A DNA stretch of 64,000 nt. It comes from Trichobilharzia regenti (taxonomy: Eukaryota; Platyhelminthes; Trematoda; Strigeidida; Schistosomatidae). The notes below the pieces were generated by a model. It was not told where the DNA came from. It worked only from the letters and a program-made list of their open reading frames with translations, and did no database searches. The first letter of the stretch is position 1; each line of letters opens with the position of its first letter. The position numbers and the translations under genes were made by a program. The stretch spans positions 59,965,112-60,029,111 of the forward strand of contig OX235265.1 of the NCBI GenBank assembly GCA_944472135.2, given 5' to 3'. Positions 46,146 through 57,944 of the stretch are shown piece after piece.

Positions 46146-46742
46146 GGTAGATGAAAAATATTCAGAATGATTTAATAGTGAATTTATTCATTTCAAGGTA
46201 CCAGTGTAAAGTTTTTTAATTCTAAAAGATTCAATAAATGAGTTTTGTTGTTGATCGTTTTTTGTAGAAATTCGATTTGTGAACACACTTCATGTGATTA
46301 CAGTCTAATATTTATACTGTATAACAATCTAAACTGAAGTCTGTTAAAACTTTTTCTATTTGCTAGTGGAATGGTTAGTTCCTGTCAAAGTTTTAAGCTG
46401 TAATTTCTTTTTCAGAGTTTGAAATCATCTCAGATATTGCTTCTTACAGTTTGTTATAAGCATAGAAGTTAATAAATATGTGAATAAACGTTCTCCACAG
46501 CAGTAAACGGTCGTTGCAGATACTGATTTAAATTCATGAATTCTTCGTAGTAGGAATCAGTTAAAAACCAAGCAAGAATAAGGATCTAGTCACTCAAGCA
46601 CAAAAAAGTGGTACATCTTTGTGTAGTTGTGTCATCTGAGCTGAATGATTTAGTTGGGGAACTTTCATCATCCTTCTGGGCAACGCCTTCAGAGCAGACA
46701 TCAATATGGAGTGCGTGCCTTTAGAATTCTCTACCAGTTAAT

Positions 46743-47245
46743 CGGTGCGCGTCAGAGGTTTAGTCGTAGAATGGTCATGGACCATGCATGTTGTCCGGCA
46801 GACACACATCTAAACCTCCCTTAGATAACATTAAGGCCATCAAAGAGGGAAGTTTGCGCGTAGGACTAGCAATTCGACCCCGTCGACGCGAAACCACTTT
46901 TGCTGAAACTTCAGAGCTGAAGCTTGAAACTTTGTGTTTCATGGGTTGATCACGGATTGATATCAGTTAGAGAACCATTGAAAACCAGTGGCTAAATGGT
47001 ATACGAGCTTGCCTTGTAACCGGAAGGTCCCGGGTTCGAACCCCAGTGGGTGCGTACTGCCGATGATTCCCAAACTAGGATGAAACAGCAGCTATCCAGT
47101 ACTCCCTGGTTTTCAATGGTTCTCTAACTGGTATCAATCCGTGATCAACCCGTAAAACATAACTAATCCTTACAAACCAAACTATAGAAAACTCTGTGTT
47201 TCACTCGAAATGCAGAGGAATAAAAAAATAATAAATAATTATGAC
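46743..47245 (+). repeat. SINE B2 interrupted by a SINE A
   Basis: SINE B2 head and body lie at 46743-46941; the tail resumes at 47189 (CTCTGTGTTTCACTCGAAAT) and ends in an AATAAAAAAATAATAAATAA run. The interruption is SINE A at 46942-47188. Confidence 0.75.
46942..47188 (+). mobile_element. SINE A with terminal inverted repeats and 15-bp TSD
   Basis: The inserted element has 46-bp terminal inverted repeats (46943-46988 and 47106-47151, one mismatch), then a short non-repeated 3' tail (TAACTAATCCTTACAAACC). Between the TIRs lie the tRNA-like head and a hammerhead with core CCGATGA. The flanks AAACTTTGTGTTTCA (46927-46941) and AAACTCTGTGTTTCA (47189-47203) are a 15-bp target duplication with one difference. 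A TSD of this length indicates target-primed reverse transcription, not a cut-and-paste MITE, in spite of the TIRs. Confidence 0.75.
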
Positions 47246-48170
47246 AAGTCAATCTCTCCTGGTAGCCTTGTACATGGTTGATTGTTTTTGGGCATTTACT
47301 CAGCCTCTAATATACTTGTATTAGTATTGGTCACCTTTTAGACCTGTCAGTTTAGTAAGTGTTTTCTGACACTGGTAACTTAACACTTCTGAGTCATGTA
47401 AGCCACAACTATGTGGTATATTGGAAGTAGACAAGGAAACCTAATCGGTTCTTTGGTGTTAAAGTCTGAAAAATTAAGTAATGAAATGTCTCCATATTAT
47501 ACTGGGAACAACATAGGTTTAAGGGTTCTAAGAGTTTTGAGTCATGTCTAGTCTTCAAGCAATCACTTCTTCTCTATTGGAGACCATGTCAGTCTTATTT
47601 ATTAATTTTGACCAGCTTTGAGTACTTGTTAGTTACACTGGTTATCACTCTCAGTGATCATTTGATAAAAGCGAATCAGTTAGTTAATAAATTGAGCTTT
47701 TCAGATTTTCTTTCTTCTGGTTTGGCGCAGATGAATCAGATCTCTAGCTGATGATGTCATCCTACTTCTAAACATATGTCAATGAGAAAAATCAATGTGT
47801 AACTGAAGCATCTAGGATACACTTTATATTTCTGTCTAGAATTCTACAATGGAATAAGTCTTCTTGTTCGTTATAGGTATCAGAGCCAGTCAGCTGACTA
47901 TGGTCTTTATTCACTGCTCCCAGTGAGTCAAATGTCACCTCCGTCCTGTTAAACATAACTAACAATTGGACTACCATGTGACTAGCGATTTACTCTTGAG
48001 AGAATTCCCAACCCCGTAGGATTAACCATATGCCAATTATTCTATTCACTCTATATACATATGTGAACATGACTCAAGGTAAATATTTCACTTGACACGA
48101 TAATTTGTTCAGCATGTTTCTGTCTTTATTGAAAAGACAGTTGTCTGCTATCTAATACTGTTAAACTATT
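47246..48170. other. Intergenic, nothing recognised
   Basis: CTAGCTGATGA near 47743 resembles a hammerhead core start but no GAAA strand follows. No gene seen. Confidence 0.35.
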
Positions 48171-48174
48171 ATTA

Positions 48175-48407
48175 TTTTTTTATTTCCTTCATATTCCCAG
48201 TGTGACAAAGGGCCACAAGGTGAAGGCTTGGAGTTTCTGTAGCAGTGTTTATTTTTACAGGATGTGGTTGCTAGCGTAATGCCCAACCTTCCCTCTTTAC
48301 CAGTCATTACTGGATAAGTGAGGTAAAGGAGTGCGTCGGCCGGTGGTCGGACCCCGGACCATGTGCATGGTCGGTGAGCATGCTAACCGCTGTGCCACCG
48401 ACGCACT
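48175..48407 (-). repeat. SINE B2 (minus), first of a tandem pair
   Basis: Head complement ends at CCACCGACGCAC (48407), with B box CGGACCCCGG-type and the tail complement CATATTCCCAGTGTGAC at the start. Confidence 0.8.
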
Positions 48408-48419
48408 TCGAACCATTAT

Positions 48420-48672
48420 ATTTACTATTTATTTCATTTCTTTACATTCCCATTGGGACATAGAGCTTCAAGCTTCAGCTTTGAAGTGTCTGTAGCAGTG
48501 GTTTTATTTTTACGGGGTGGTGTGGGGGTTGCTAGCCACATGCCCAACCTTCCCTCTTTAGGGGTCTTACTACCGGCTAAGCTAGTGAAATATGACAGTG
48601 CGTCGACCGGGCATCCAACCCCAGACCACATACGTGGTTGGCGAGTATTCTGCCGCTAAGCCACCGACTCAC
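48420..48672 (-). repeat. SINE B2 (minus), second of a tandem pair
   Basis: Same order as the previous copy, separated by about 12 bp. Tail complement ACATTCCCATTGGGACATAG, head complement ending CCACCGACTCAC. Confidence 0.8.
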
Positions 48673-49560
48673 AATACTGTTGAACTAATCCAACATTTTT
48701 TATTCCAGAAACAGGTAAGACAAGTCGTCTATGTTTTAACGCAAATAAAATTCAGACTCTCTGTTGTCAGTGTTAACTATGATCAGTGAGAAATATATCA
48801 ACAAGTTAAATAAATCCTACACACACCACACCACATCTAATACCACGAAATTATGAAACTAGACTGTAATATTAAATGATGTGAGACGAGTGAATGAGTG
48901 CATCAGTTACCTTGAAGTGGTTATTCAGAGTTCGCATAGGTAATATAGCACTTATAGAGGAGAAGTCCACCTAAATATTTATGATGAATACCCATAAGGT
49001 CTAAGGCAAAGATTTCACCAGGAGAATGTGACTTAAACTTAACTGTAACCAATAATTTCTAAACTAACCTAACCTTAAACCATAAAGGATGGTCACTTAG
49101 ATGAGTAACTAAATTGCTACTAGCAAGTGGAAGATATTCTTACTACAGATTGAAGAATGTTATCCTGTTTGATATTTTTATACTTCTGTTTCAATCATTT
49201 TCCTCATAAGCTTTACTCTTTTTTTTCCACTCAAATTCGACTCTTCTACGCATTTATTTGACTCAGGGTCATTTATTCTTCCGTTAGCTTGAGACCTTGT
49301 ATTCGTTATCCATAATAAAACAAATGCTTATCAGTTTATTCGTACATAAATAAATACGCTAATCTTAAGACTAATTGGTCATTATGAAAGGGTAATGCTG
49401 GTAAGACTTTGAAATCTAATCACCCTTCTTTTGACGTTCAACTGTCAATGAAAATATAGGATTATGTTTAAACTACAAGTAATTTTCTTTCGAATTTCCT
49501 ACTGATTGAATTTATTGATGACTGAAATGTTGTAGATTCGAGTCTCAGTGAAAACAATAC
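48673..49560. other. Intergenic, nothing recognised
   Basis: No gene or repeat copy recognised. Confidence 0.35.
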
Positions 49561-49645
49561 TGTTACTCACTAGAGATCCATGTACATCCTCCAGTGACGA
49601 GTCCTAATTGGGATGAAATGCCTACATGGGAAGCATCGTTTCAAC
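49561..49645 (+). repeat. Sm-alpha-type hammerhead fragment (plus)
   Basis: TGACGAGTCCTAATTGGGAT followed by GAAATG is the core and stem II of the Sm-alpha hammerhead. C3 of the core is missing or changed and helix I is mismatched. It leads directly into an RTE fragment. Confidence 0.6.
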
Positions 49646-49649
49646 TACA

Positions 49650-50245
49650 GGCGGACAGGACTGACGAGGATATCAAAGCCAGAATCAGAAAAGCAAGACA
49701 AGCTTTCATTACTCTTAAGTTTGTGTGGAGGTCGACAGCACTCACCATCAAAAATAAGACCCGGATTACCAACTCCAATGTGAAGTCACTGCTACTATAC
49801 GGATCAGAGACTTGGCCAGCGCGTCATAAAGCGCATCTGAAACAAACTACAGACTTTCATTAACAGTTGTCTCCACTCAGTACTCAAGATCAGATGGCCA
49901 GAAAAGATCAGCAACAGGGATCTCTGGCAATGAGCGAACCAACCAGCAGGAACCGATTGTGAAACAAATAGGCAGGAAGAAATGGAGATGGATTGGGCAT
50001 ACTCTGAGGAAACCATCAAATGACATCACTTAGCAAGCCATTGCTCGAGTGGAACCCAAACGGGAAGCGGCGAGTTGGTCGACAGTGCAAGGGTGACTTT
50101 GAGGAGGTGATGTGAAGAGGAGATAAAAGCATGTGGGCAGACTTGGAGGGGGGTGAAAAAGTTGGCGGAAAACCGAAAGCAATGGAGACGTGCATCTGAA
50201 GCCCTATGTTCCTCTAGGAATTGAAGGATATAATAATAAGTAGTT
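49650..50245 (+). pseudogene. RTE-clade LINE 3' end (SR2-like)
   Basis: A longer RTE piece: QADRTDEDIKARIRKARQAF, then ITNSNVKSLLLYGSETW, then frameshifts, RRKKWRWIGHTLRKPSND, G-RRVGRQCKG, RRASEALCSSRN. These are in the order of the C-terminal domain of schistosome RTE. In-frame stops (after TTDFH and near 50027) and frameshifts inactivate it. Tail CCCTATGTTCCTCTAGGAAT, then (ATA)n. Confidence 0.85.
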
Positions 50246-50646
50246 CTAACAGCGTGTAAATAAATAACTACTTTGCTTTTTACTGGCGCAAAATCAAGAG
50301 AAAGACATATTTGCGTAATCATCTCATTTTGTTTCTCTCTCTCTTCGTTCAAGTTATAACTTGATGACCAGTGGAACCTTTGAATTCAAAAATATACAAC
50401 TTTAAAGTAAAATAAAGTTAAACAGATGAAGGAACAGCAGCAACAACAATTACAACAGCAAAATTTGAAGAGATTCAACAAATAGAGGAAGAAAAGACGA
50501 AGAATTCATTTCTACACACAAACACACACACATGAACGAAAAAGGGGGAAATACTGAGCATAGTGTAATTATATACATTCAAGAGGCTAGAGTAGTTAAG
50601 GTGGCCGGAGAGAAGAGGGGAACAGCAAAATCCTTGGAATAAACTG
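50246..50646. other. 3' flank of the minus-strand gene
   Basis: Probably holds the 3' UTR of the gene ending at 50647. No clear AATAAA is seen close to the stop on the minus strand. Confidence 0.4.
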
Positions 50647-53600
50647 TTAGCTCAAGTTTTCAGTTTCATCTGAAAGAAATTTGTATGCATCTGGAAGTGA
50701 TTCTCCAGCTTTGCTGTCCAACCAGAAAACTACTAAAATGATGGATGCAAGTAGTATGGAAGCTCCAGCTAAAAGAAAATGTATAATTTAGCTAAAATTT
50801 TTTGCAGTGTACTCATCAGACATTTTTTCTTCATAATTAGGAGAATTTATTCTTGTTTAAGTAAATAAAAATGGACAAAATGTATATTTCTATACAAATG
50901 ATACTCCTTTACTCATTGTCGTATTTCTTTTCAGTGAGCTGGCTTTATTCAGAATATTGATCGATTGACTATCTGTACTGTTTGTTCTATTATTGTCACC
51001 ATGACTGCTATTTTTCAATTTTTGAGTAGTATTGCTACCCATGGTTGTAGACAAAGTTGAGAACGTTTTTTCACCATCATCATCATCATTATCATTGACT
51101 TGATCATGTGGAGTAGATTTTAAAGAAGGCGGGATTTGTTTAAAGGAGATTAATGTGCTGTTGTCTTCTGATTGGTTGTTTGGACAACACTTTTCTATTG
51201 CCTGGTTATTATGCATTAGTATTCTGTCCTTCTGGTTATTGTCAGCTGATACGTCGTAGAAGAGGAAAGTCTGTAGAGATGAAAGTAATTAGAAAAAGCA
51301 AAAAACAAAAACAAATGGTTAAGTACCTTCATGGATAGTAACATGAAAATTGTTCATATCTGCTCTGTAATCTTTGACTATACTGATAAGCTTCACTTCG
51401 TGTTTATTGGATATAATCAATTTTTGCATTATCTATATCTGAAATCAAATTTTCCTTACCGCGCTGGAGCTATACTAGACTGGTTCCCTTGAACATATTA
51501 TTCAATAACGGTTAATTTACCATAAAGTTAATTGAGAGAGAGAGAGAGACAGTGAAGTTCTAGCCAGAAGAAATATGCAAGATCCCAGAGAACTTTTGAT
51601 TTCCGTTCCTTTACATTGGGATCGAAAAACAGAGCTTTAAAATTTCAGTAGAGGTAGTATCTTTTACGAGATGATGAGGTTGCTAGCCTCATGCCTATCT
51701 TTTCCTCTACAGTGGGCAAACTACCTGCTATATGAAGTTTAGCAGTATGTCGATGGGGAACGAAACCCGAACCACGTGCGTGGTTGGTGAACACTCTTCC
51801 ATTGAATTACCATCTCACAAAACATTATCAGGGTAGACACATCTGTATGACATACAACCCTCATCGAACCTTGGACATAACCACTAGTTCAAATACTATC
51901 CCATCTGCTTCGGAAAATCTGGAAACAAAAGGTTACGACAGGTTATGTGTGTCAGCCGACTCCTTGAATTGTGATATTCAGAGCAGCTTGCAAACATATG
52001 GATATTCACGAAATTTATCAGTCAGTACAGAATAAAGTTGGTGAATGGAATGATAAAGAGATCTCCGGAGACAGCCAATTATTGTCAAGGTTATCACATA
52101 AACAGTTACTATTTTCATTAAGAAATTCAAAACCTTGTTTCACGTTGAAGTGAACACTGAAGATGTTGCCTAGACAGACAATGAAAACTTCCCAATTAAA
52201 CTACCCAACTGAGAAAATATAGAATCAATAAATACGTTTATCTGAGCTTCATATCTTCACCATTTCAGTTTAGATACTAGGATGATACCAACTAGTTTTT
52301 GTTGAGTACTTTCAAAATGCAATGATAGACAACCTGAATATTTAATGAGTTTCTGGTATATATTTTGTCATTTGCTAATATTAACTTAAGAACTTTTTCT
52401 TAAAATATACAAAATTCCTACTATCAGAAAATTAGAGGTCTAATTTTAGATTAAATTGAGGGAGGTGAGGGGAAGAAGGAAAGAATATGTTGATTTTGCT
52501 CCAAGCGTGCACTTATTGAAACACTTAACTAGAAAGAATATACATATCCTGTTTAGAAGCATCAGCAACTTGTCACGTTTTATAGCCTGTAACTGTAATT
52601 TTATTTTTAAAAAAGTAGAACTCTATTTCGATGGTGTTCTGTTCTTCGCTGGTGCTTTCTTTACTATTTTTGGATAGTGACATTAGCAGACAAAACATGA
52701 GAAGCATATTCTACATGAAATGAGTTACTGAATTGTCCGAAGGCTAGAAATGATATGGACTAATAGTTGGTCAGCGACTCATTGGATATGAAACCACAGA
52801 GTTTCCAGTTTAATTAGGGAAAGGATTAGCTCAGAACACAGTGTTATGCAATCTTTCAATGAATGTCACTTTCTAATTTGTCCTCAGATATTTTATGAAG
52901 TAAAATAGTAGCATGGCGTATACTACTGACAAGAATTTATAGGTAGTATGTTGTGTGCTGTGTTCTACCGCAGTTCTGCAGATGAATTAGTGACAATTGC
53001 GGATCAATATAGTAAAGCACAAAATGAAGGGGGAGAAACGGGAACAGGAATATATTACTTAAGATTTCTTGTCAACAGACCAGGTCACAGTGGTAATAAT
53101 AATTCTTTCATAAACTAAATTTATTTGATAAAAGCACACTGTGTTACAGTATAATTTATTTAGTGATGACGTTTCTAGCACAATTTATTCCTAGTGAATC
53201 ATATTAAGGCACTCACATAACTTTCACACTCTAACTTGCACATCAGAAAACCTAAATTATGAAGTCACATAGATAGAAGAAGCGTTGGTACATAACAGCT
53301 ATTCCACAAAATCCACTAAGAAGGTCAAAACCGTTCACAAGATAAGGAAATATAGTAATGAAACTACTGATTACAGTATTAGTGAGAAAGAATCTAAGGC
53401 ATCTAAAGAAGTCTTAACATATGAAGAAGTGACGTTTGAAAGAGCGGAAATGAGGGTGGCATTTAAACTTAGAAACTCACTCAAGGACAAGCTCCATATG
53501 TTAAAGGGCCCTATTGACCCAATTATACAAAATACTTTGTAATGACGGTGAGTGAGGTCAATGACACAGGTCAGACTAATAGACCGATGGTAGTTAGATT

Positions 53601-56600
53601 ATTGGAATATGTGAATATAAATAGGTGTAGAAAGGTTGATCTCACGAAGATGAATAGTTTAGAGGAGAACTCAGCATTTGTAGTGCATACATTAATACAC
53701 AATCACACCATAGGGTGAGGCAGAGCTGCAGTTTTAAAAAGTAATGCAGTTAGACAGACAGAAAGGTTGATTACTGAGTCTTTGTTCTTCGAGTCTACAT
53801 CTAACATATGCAGTAGAAATGATGTGATGCCAATACCAGGGATATTTTTTCCTTCCTTCACGTTCCTAGTGGAACATAGGGTTCCAAGCTAGAGTCTTGA
53901 AGTTTCTGTGGCAGTGTCAATTTTTACAGGATGGGGTTGCTAGCCTCATGCCCAACCTTTCCGGTTTACCAGTTTTACTATTGGCTTAGCGAGGTAAGGA
54001 GTTTGTCGTCCGGAGATCGAACTCCGGACCATGTGCATGGTCGGCAAGCGTCCTAACCGCTGTGCCACCAACGCACACCAGGGATATTGCAACCAATAAA
54101 ATCAAAGGATAAGGAAAAATGGAATTATATAAACAAAGTTGAAGGGTTATGTTAGCGTCTTGATATAATTAACAGCAGTAAATTGAGTTCAAAACGTCAA
54201 CTGTGTGCTTCTACGAAACACATTTATTCTATCATAGAATTATAGCCTATAAATGTGCCCAAGTTCCACTCTTACAGTAATAATAAGCGTCTTACCTGTT
54301 GCTGTTGTTGTGGCTTATTTGTCATTTCAGAATTTACACTGGTGGCATCTTTACTCTGAGTTACATCAGCATGCTTATTATTATTATTAGTTAGTTCTGT
54401 CAAATAAGGCAATAAATGTAGATTTGTATTGTTCACTCCATATTTTAATGATTTCATTTTATCATAGGAGGTGATATGATGACCTGATGGAAGTGTGATA
54501 AACGATGAATTAATTGTTTGATATTGTGATCCACTCTCCCTATTGACTTCATTGACTTGTTTTAATCTAACTAATTTTTGACGATGTTGTTCCGGTGTAA
54601 ATGTGACAACATCTTGTGTTGATACCCGATTGATAGTGTTAATTGGTGGTGGAGTTTGACTGTTTCTATAAAATGTTGATATTGAACCACTGATGGGTAG
54701 TGTTTTACTCGTTGGTGAGGCTGATGAAGATGCCGGTGGGTCAATTAAAGCTAAAAAATTGACTGATTTATTCATTGTTTCACCTTATAAATAGAAAAAT
54801 AAGGAAGGCGTTTAAAATTAGTACTGATTAGAACATATAAGTAATATGCATCCATAAGTGTGGATGTACCCAAATATATGAAAACGTTATAAGCTTGACG
54901 GTAGAAAACACTTCACTGAGCCACTGAAACATATCAATTTTCAGCTTATGAAACAGAATTTAGATGCATTCATTGTAATGTATTTAAATAGCCTAGCAAC
55001 ATGTTTCATACATACTGGGGTTAGAATATATTTCATCAGTAACATTTTACATTAATAGATATCAGTTGACAAAGGAAGTGAATGGAAATTCAAATGCAAA
55101 CTTCCCCAGGTTGAGAGGAGGAATCCCCACGATTTCTTTTAGAAACCATTGATATTCAGACTACAAAATGGAATCTGGTTGATACTAACCAACCAGAAAG
55201 AAAGCAAACGAAATAGATTGAAAACCACCGACTACTCAGATTTATATTGGTGTAAATACCCGGTGCCCATCTCCACTCACATGTTGTGAACTAGAGATTT
55301 TGGTTTCTAAAAGAACCGATACTGATTTCTCCCCTCCGGCTGCATAATTTACAAACGAGGAATTCGGGTGATTTTAACTGATAAATTTCTCTAAGCTGAG
55401 TCAAACAGGATACACCACTGATGAGCTCGACCTTGAACAAGAGTAGCAGGTATTTAGATCACTTTAAGATGGCTAGAAAGCACTATTGTTTGTCCTGTGT
55501 GGTCCACAACTACTCCCATTAGCGAGTAGCATATACCTACAAACTACTTAGTATGCCTTTTTCATTGCCATTTATGGAAGAACAGAATGCTTAATTTAGT
55601 ACCAACACTTAAGAATAAAATGTAATGTGAAATTTTAGGAGCTCAGATTGAGCCGAACACCTTCTTGTGTGTAGAATTACTTGTTGAAGATACGTGTGAG
55701 GAGTAATCCCTCCTGATATTTGTTGAGAAGAGGAATTTGTAGATTTTTAGATTTAGTGTAATCACATATGAAGCATGTCGTTTCAATTAAGGAGTGTGAT
55801 TGTAAATTGGGAAGTAACATCCAGGCACAGCATTTGTCTTTTGGACATAGTGACGTCTTTTACGGATTCAATCGAAATCAATGTATCTTTAAAACTATGT
55901 CTTGTCATATGAATTCGTATCCATTAAACAGTGTCTGCTGATCATTCTGTGATCTCCTCTTGGCTTACTTTTAGCTGAATATTTCATGCTCAGTCCTGAA
56001 AATATTACGCTATTCCGCCTACCTACCTGTTTATTTTATCAGAAGGTTGTTTGAAGTGATGGTGTAAATGATTGTTGCAAAATTATAATACTACTACAAG
56101 TATAGCGCGTGCTACTGACAAAATTTGCAGGTAATATATTGCTTGGCGTCTTCTAAGAAAATACTGAAAAGGAAAGTGGTGGATAAAGTTGTAAACAATA
56201 AAAATAGAGAAGATTGTGAATCAACATAGAAAGCATGGGATTTAAGCGAGAGAAGCAAAACAAGAATGGATTGTGTCAGTTGGAGTTCCAATAAAAAGGT
56301 TCTTATATTTCACCACTATTATTATCATATTATTATATATATTATCTTATCATATATTGTTATATATATTGTATTATTATAACCAATCAAATCCCTACAA
56401 ATCAACACTTGAATATTATATGATTGTTCCCTTGGGGTCCGAGCAGAACATACGGCTTAAACATCATATCTCCACTTTGCTCTATTTTCTGCTTTCCTCT
56501 TTAGCTTGATCCACGGTTGCTCATGATCTCTTCCATGTCACCCTTGGATGACCCACTCTTCGTTCCGCATTCGCATTCCTCTCCAGCGATGGCGTGGTAT

Positions 56601-57865
56601 GAGACTTCATTAGATGGTCTTCTCTGTATATGATCTATTTGTTTCAATTTTCTCATATATTTTTTTTATTGGTTCTTGGTTAGCATTTTCCCATAGTTTC
56701 TTGTTGTTTGGTCTTAAGTATAGAGCCAGTCAGAGAAGGAGGCAGCTGTCACTAAAACTGTGCAGTATCCTGTTGGAAATGCCTCTCGTGATGCGCCAAG
56801 TATGTGATCCATATTAGAAGGACTAACTTGACATTGGTGTTAGAAATCCGAATGTTGTTCTTTATGGCTGGGGCGAAGTGCAGAAGATTTCCAGACCTGT
56901 TTAAGATTGATGAAGGTGTACCTTGTCTTTCCGGTTATGGCTTCAACATCTTCATCCATTACTGTATGTAATTTCGCCGATAAGATTATAAGATAATTTC
57001 AAGTATCAGTGGTCTGATACATGCTAGACATTACAATACTTATTCTTCTACTTCAAAATGGCTCATTTCGTAGAAGGATTCAAGGTGGACACTTAGGCAT
57101 GTTCATAAATCCGAAATCAATCTGGAAATCTGTTGCATTCAAAATAAGGAACAAGATCTGGATATTTGACATGAATGTCAGTTCTTAGTTTCTATATGAT
57201 TCAGAAACTAGGAGAATCACGAAAAGTATTTCGAACAGACTGCAGATCTTCATTGACAAATAACTTCACACAGTATTGAAGGTTAGATGGACAGAAAGGA
57301 TATGCTATAAAAAAAACTCTGACACGCAGCTAACCCACCAAGAGCCTATTCGCCAAAAAAGAAGAAGAAAATGGAGAAGCGTTGAACATATACTGAGAAG
57401 ACTACTGAGAGTCATCACAATATAAGGCCATCGATAAGAATTCCAGTGGGAAGCAATGAGTTGAGCATTCGAGGGTGATAAGGAAGAGATCATATGAGGA
57501 GGAAGTAAATGTCTATGAGCTGTTGAAGCCTTATGTTTCATTCGGAACTCTAAGGAAAAATATTGAATAGTAATGCAGGCTTGTACTGATCTCTTGAATG
57601 AATATTAAGTAAACTTATATAACTGTGGCTGAAACACTTTCATTCCGTATGACAGCATACCATCTTTAAGTCTATAGCGGACGCGATATCATAAAGTGAA
57701 ATAGAATACATGTATTAATCAAAGTTATAAAATAACACTAACTCCAATAATTGACTAAGTTTCTTCTCACTTACGTGTTTTATTCAAAGAGTCAGAATCC
57801 AAAGGATTTCTTCTTGCAGAAGTTTCAGAATCCAGTAGATTAGGTGAATACAATTCCTGATAGCC
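50647..57865 (-). CDS. 3' part of a gene for an unknown C-terminally anchored membrane protein
   Basis: Four exons with matching phases: 57865-57775 (acceptor TTTTAG, donor GTAAGTG, ends phase 1), 54783-54296 (acceptor ATAAG, donor GTAAGACG, ends phase 0), 51270-50913 (acceptor CTACAG, donor GTAAAG, ends phase 1) and 50768-50647 (acceptor CTTTTAG, stop TAA). Together about 352 residues. The product is low-complexity and polar: Ser/Thr/Asn-rich, a PASSSASPTS stretch, a Q5 run at the end of exon 2, and NDNDDDDGE in exon 3. The last exon encodes a hydrophobic helix (ASILLASIILVVFWL) and about 25 residues of acidic tail (ESLPDAYKFLSDETENLS). No domain recognised. Introns 1 and 2 are about 3 kb and full of repeats; intron 3 is 144 bp. 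The first exon seen has no ATG and starts in phase 0, so the 5' end lies upstream (beyond 57.9 kb). Confidence 0.68.
51540..51555. repeat. (GA)n microsatellite
   Basis: Seven to eight GA repeats inside intron 2 of the minus-strand gene. Confidence 0.8.
51600..51820 (-). repeat. SINE B2 (minus) in intron 2
   Basis: Worn copy with head complement AACGAAACCCGAACCACGTG and middle GAGGTTGCTAGCCTCATGCC. Same orientation as the host gene. Confidence 0.65.
52100..52215 (+). repeat. Penelope-like 3' region fragment
   Basis: GAAGATGTTGCCTAGACAGACAATGAAAACTTCC matches 9600-9680 and the reverse of 63545-63630. Confidence 0.4.
53020..53240. repeat. Penelope-like terminal repeat fragment
   Basis: GATGACGTTTCTAGCACAATTTATT also occurs (with CGAGC for CTAGC) at 63800. 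Read on the minus strand it gives a stem (CTAG...CTAG) followed by GAAACGTC, the 3' half of a minimal hammerhead of the kind found in Penelope-like terminal repeats. The 5' core is not intact. Confidence 0.4.
53760..54270. repeat. Penelope-like family fragment interrupted by SINE B2
   Basis: 53760-53846 and 54089-54270 read as one piece related to 58740-58900 and, reversed, to 63880-64000 (GGTTGATTACT...GAGTCTACA...ATGCA). SINE B2 lies between. Confidence 0.5.
53847..54076 (-). repeat. SINE B2, complete, with 12-bp TSD
   Basis: The element is exactly bounded by ACCAGGGATATT at 53835-53846 and again at 54077-54088. Minus-strand 5' end GTGCGTTGGTGGCACAGCGG, B box GGAGTTCGATCTCCGG, middle GAAAGGTTGGGCATGAGGC, 3' tail CCCTATGTTCCACTAGGAAC then a short A-rich run. 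This defines the 230-bp SINE B2 unit. It sits in intron 2 of the minus-strand gene. Confidence 0.85.
54785..57774. other. Intron 1 of the minus-strand gene
   Basis: About 3 kb. It holds a repeat related to 5330-5480 at about 55120-55500, a SINE A 3' tail at 56378-56425 (CAATCAAATCCCTACAAATC), RTE-related minus-strand sequence at 56425-57010 and an RTE 3' end at 57100-57575. AT-rich elsewhere; no other gene. Confidence 0.5.
57100..57575 (+). pseudogene. RTE-clade LINE 3' end, heavily decayed
   Basis: Recognisable pieces are SETRRITKS-type, LTHQEPIRQK, RRRKWRSVEHILRRLLR and the tail GAAGCCTTATGTTTCATTCGGAAC. More decayed than the copies at 16.7, 40.8 and 49.7 kb. Antisense to the host gene. 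Confidence 0.7.
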
Positions 57866-57944
57866 CTAAAAGTAAAATAATATTCGAGGAATCGGTGAGA
57901 AGAAAAACAACCATACCATAACAAATGTGAAACACAGATTTTAG

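Noticed and set aside
47741..47760. CTAGCTGATGA as a hammerhead
   Set aside because: No GAAA strand, stem III or cleavage site follows.
51784..52035. 83-codon plus-strand frame as a gene
   Set aside because: It begins inside a SINE B2 and has no domain or clear donor; it lies antisense in an intron.
53285..53542. 85-codon Lys/Glu-rich frame as a gene
   Set aside because: It lacks splice signals or a domain, is flanked by Penelope-like sequence and shares a block (AGGGTGGCATTTAAACTTA) with repeat sequence near 14595.
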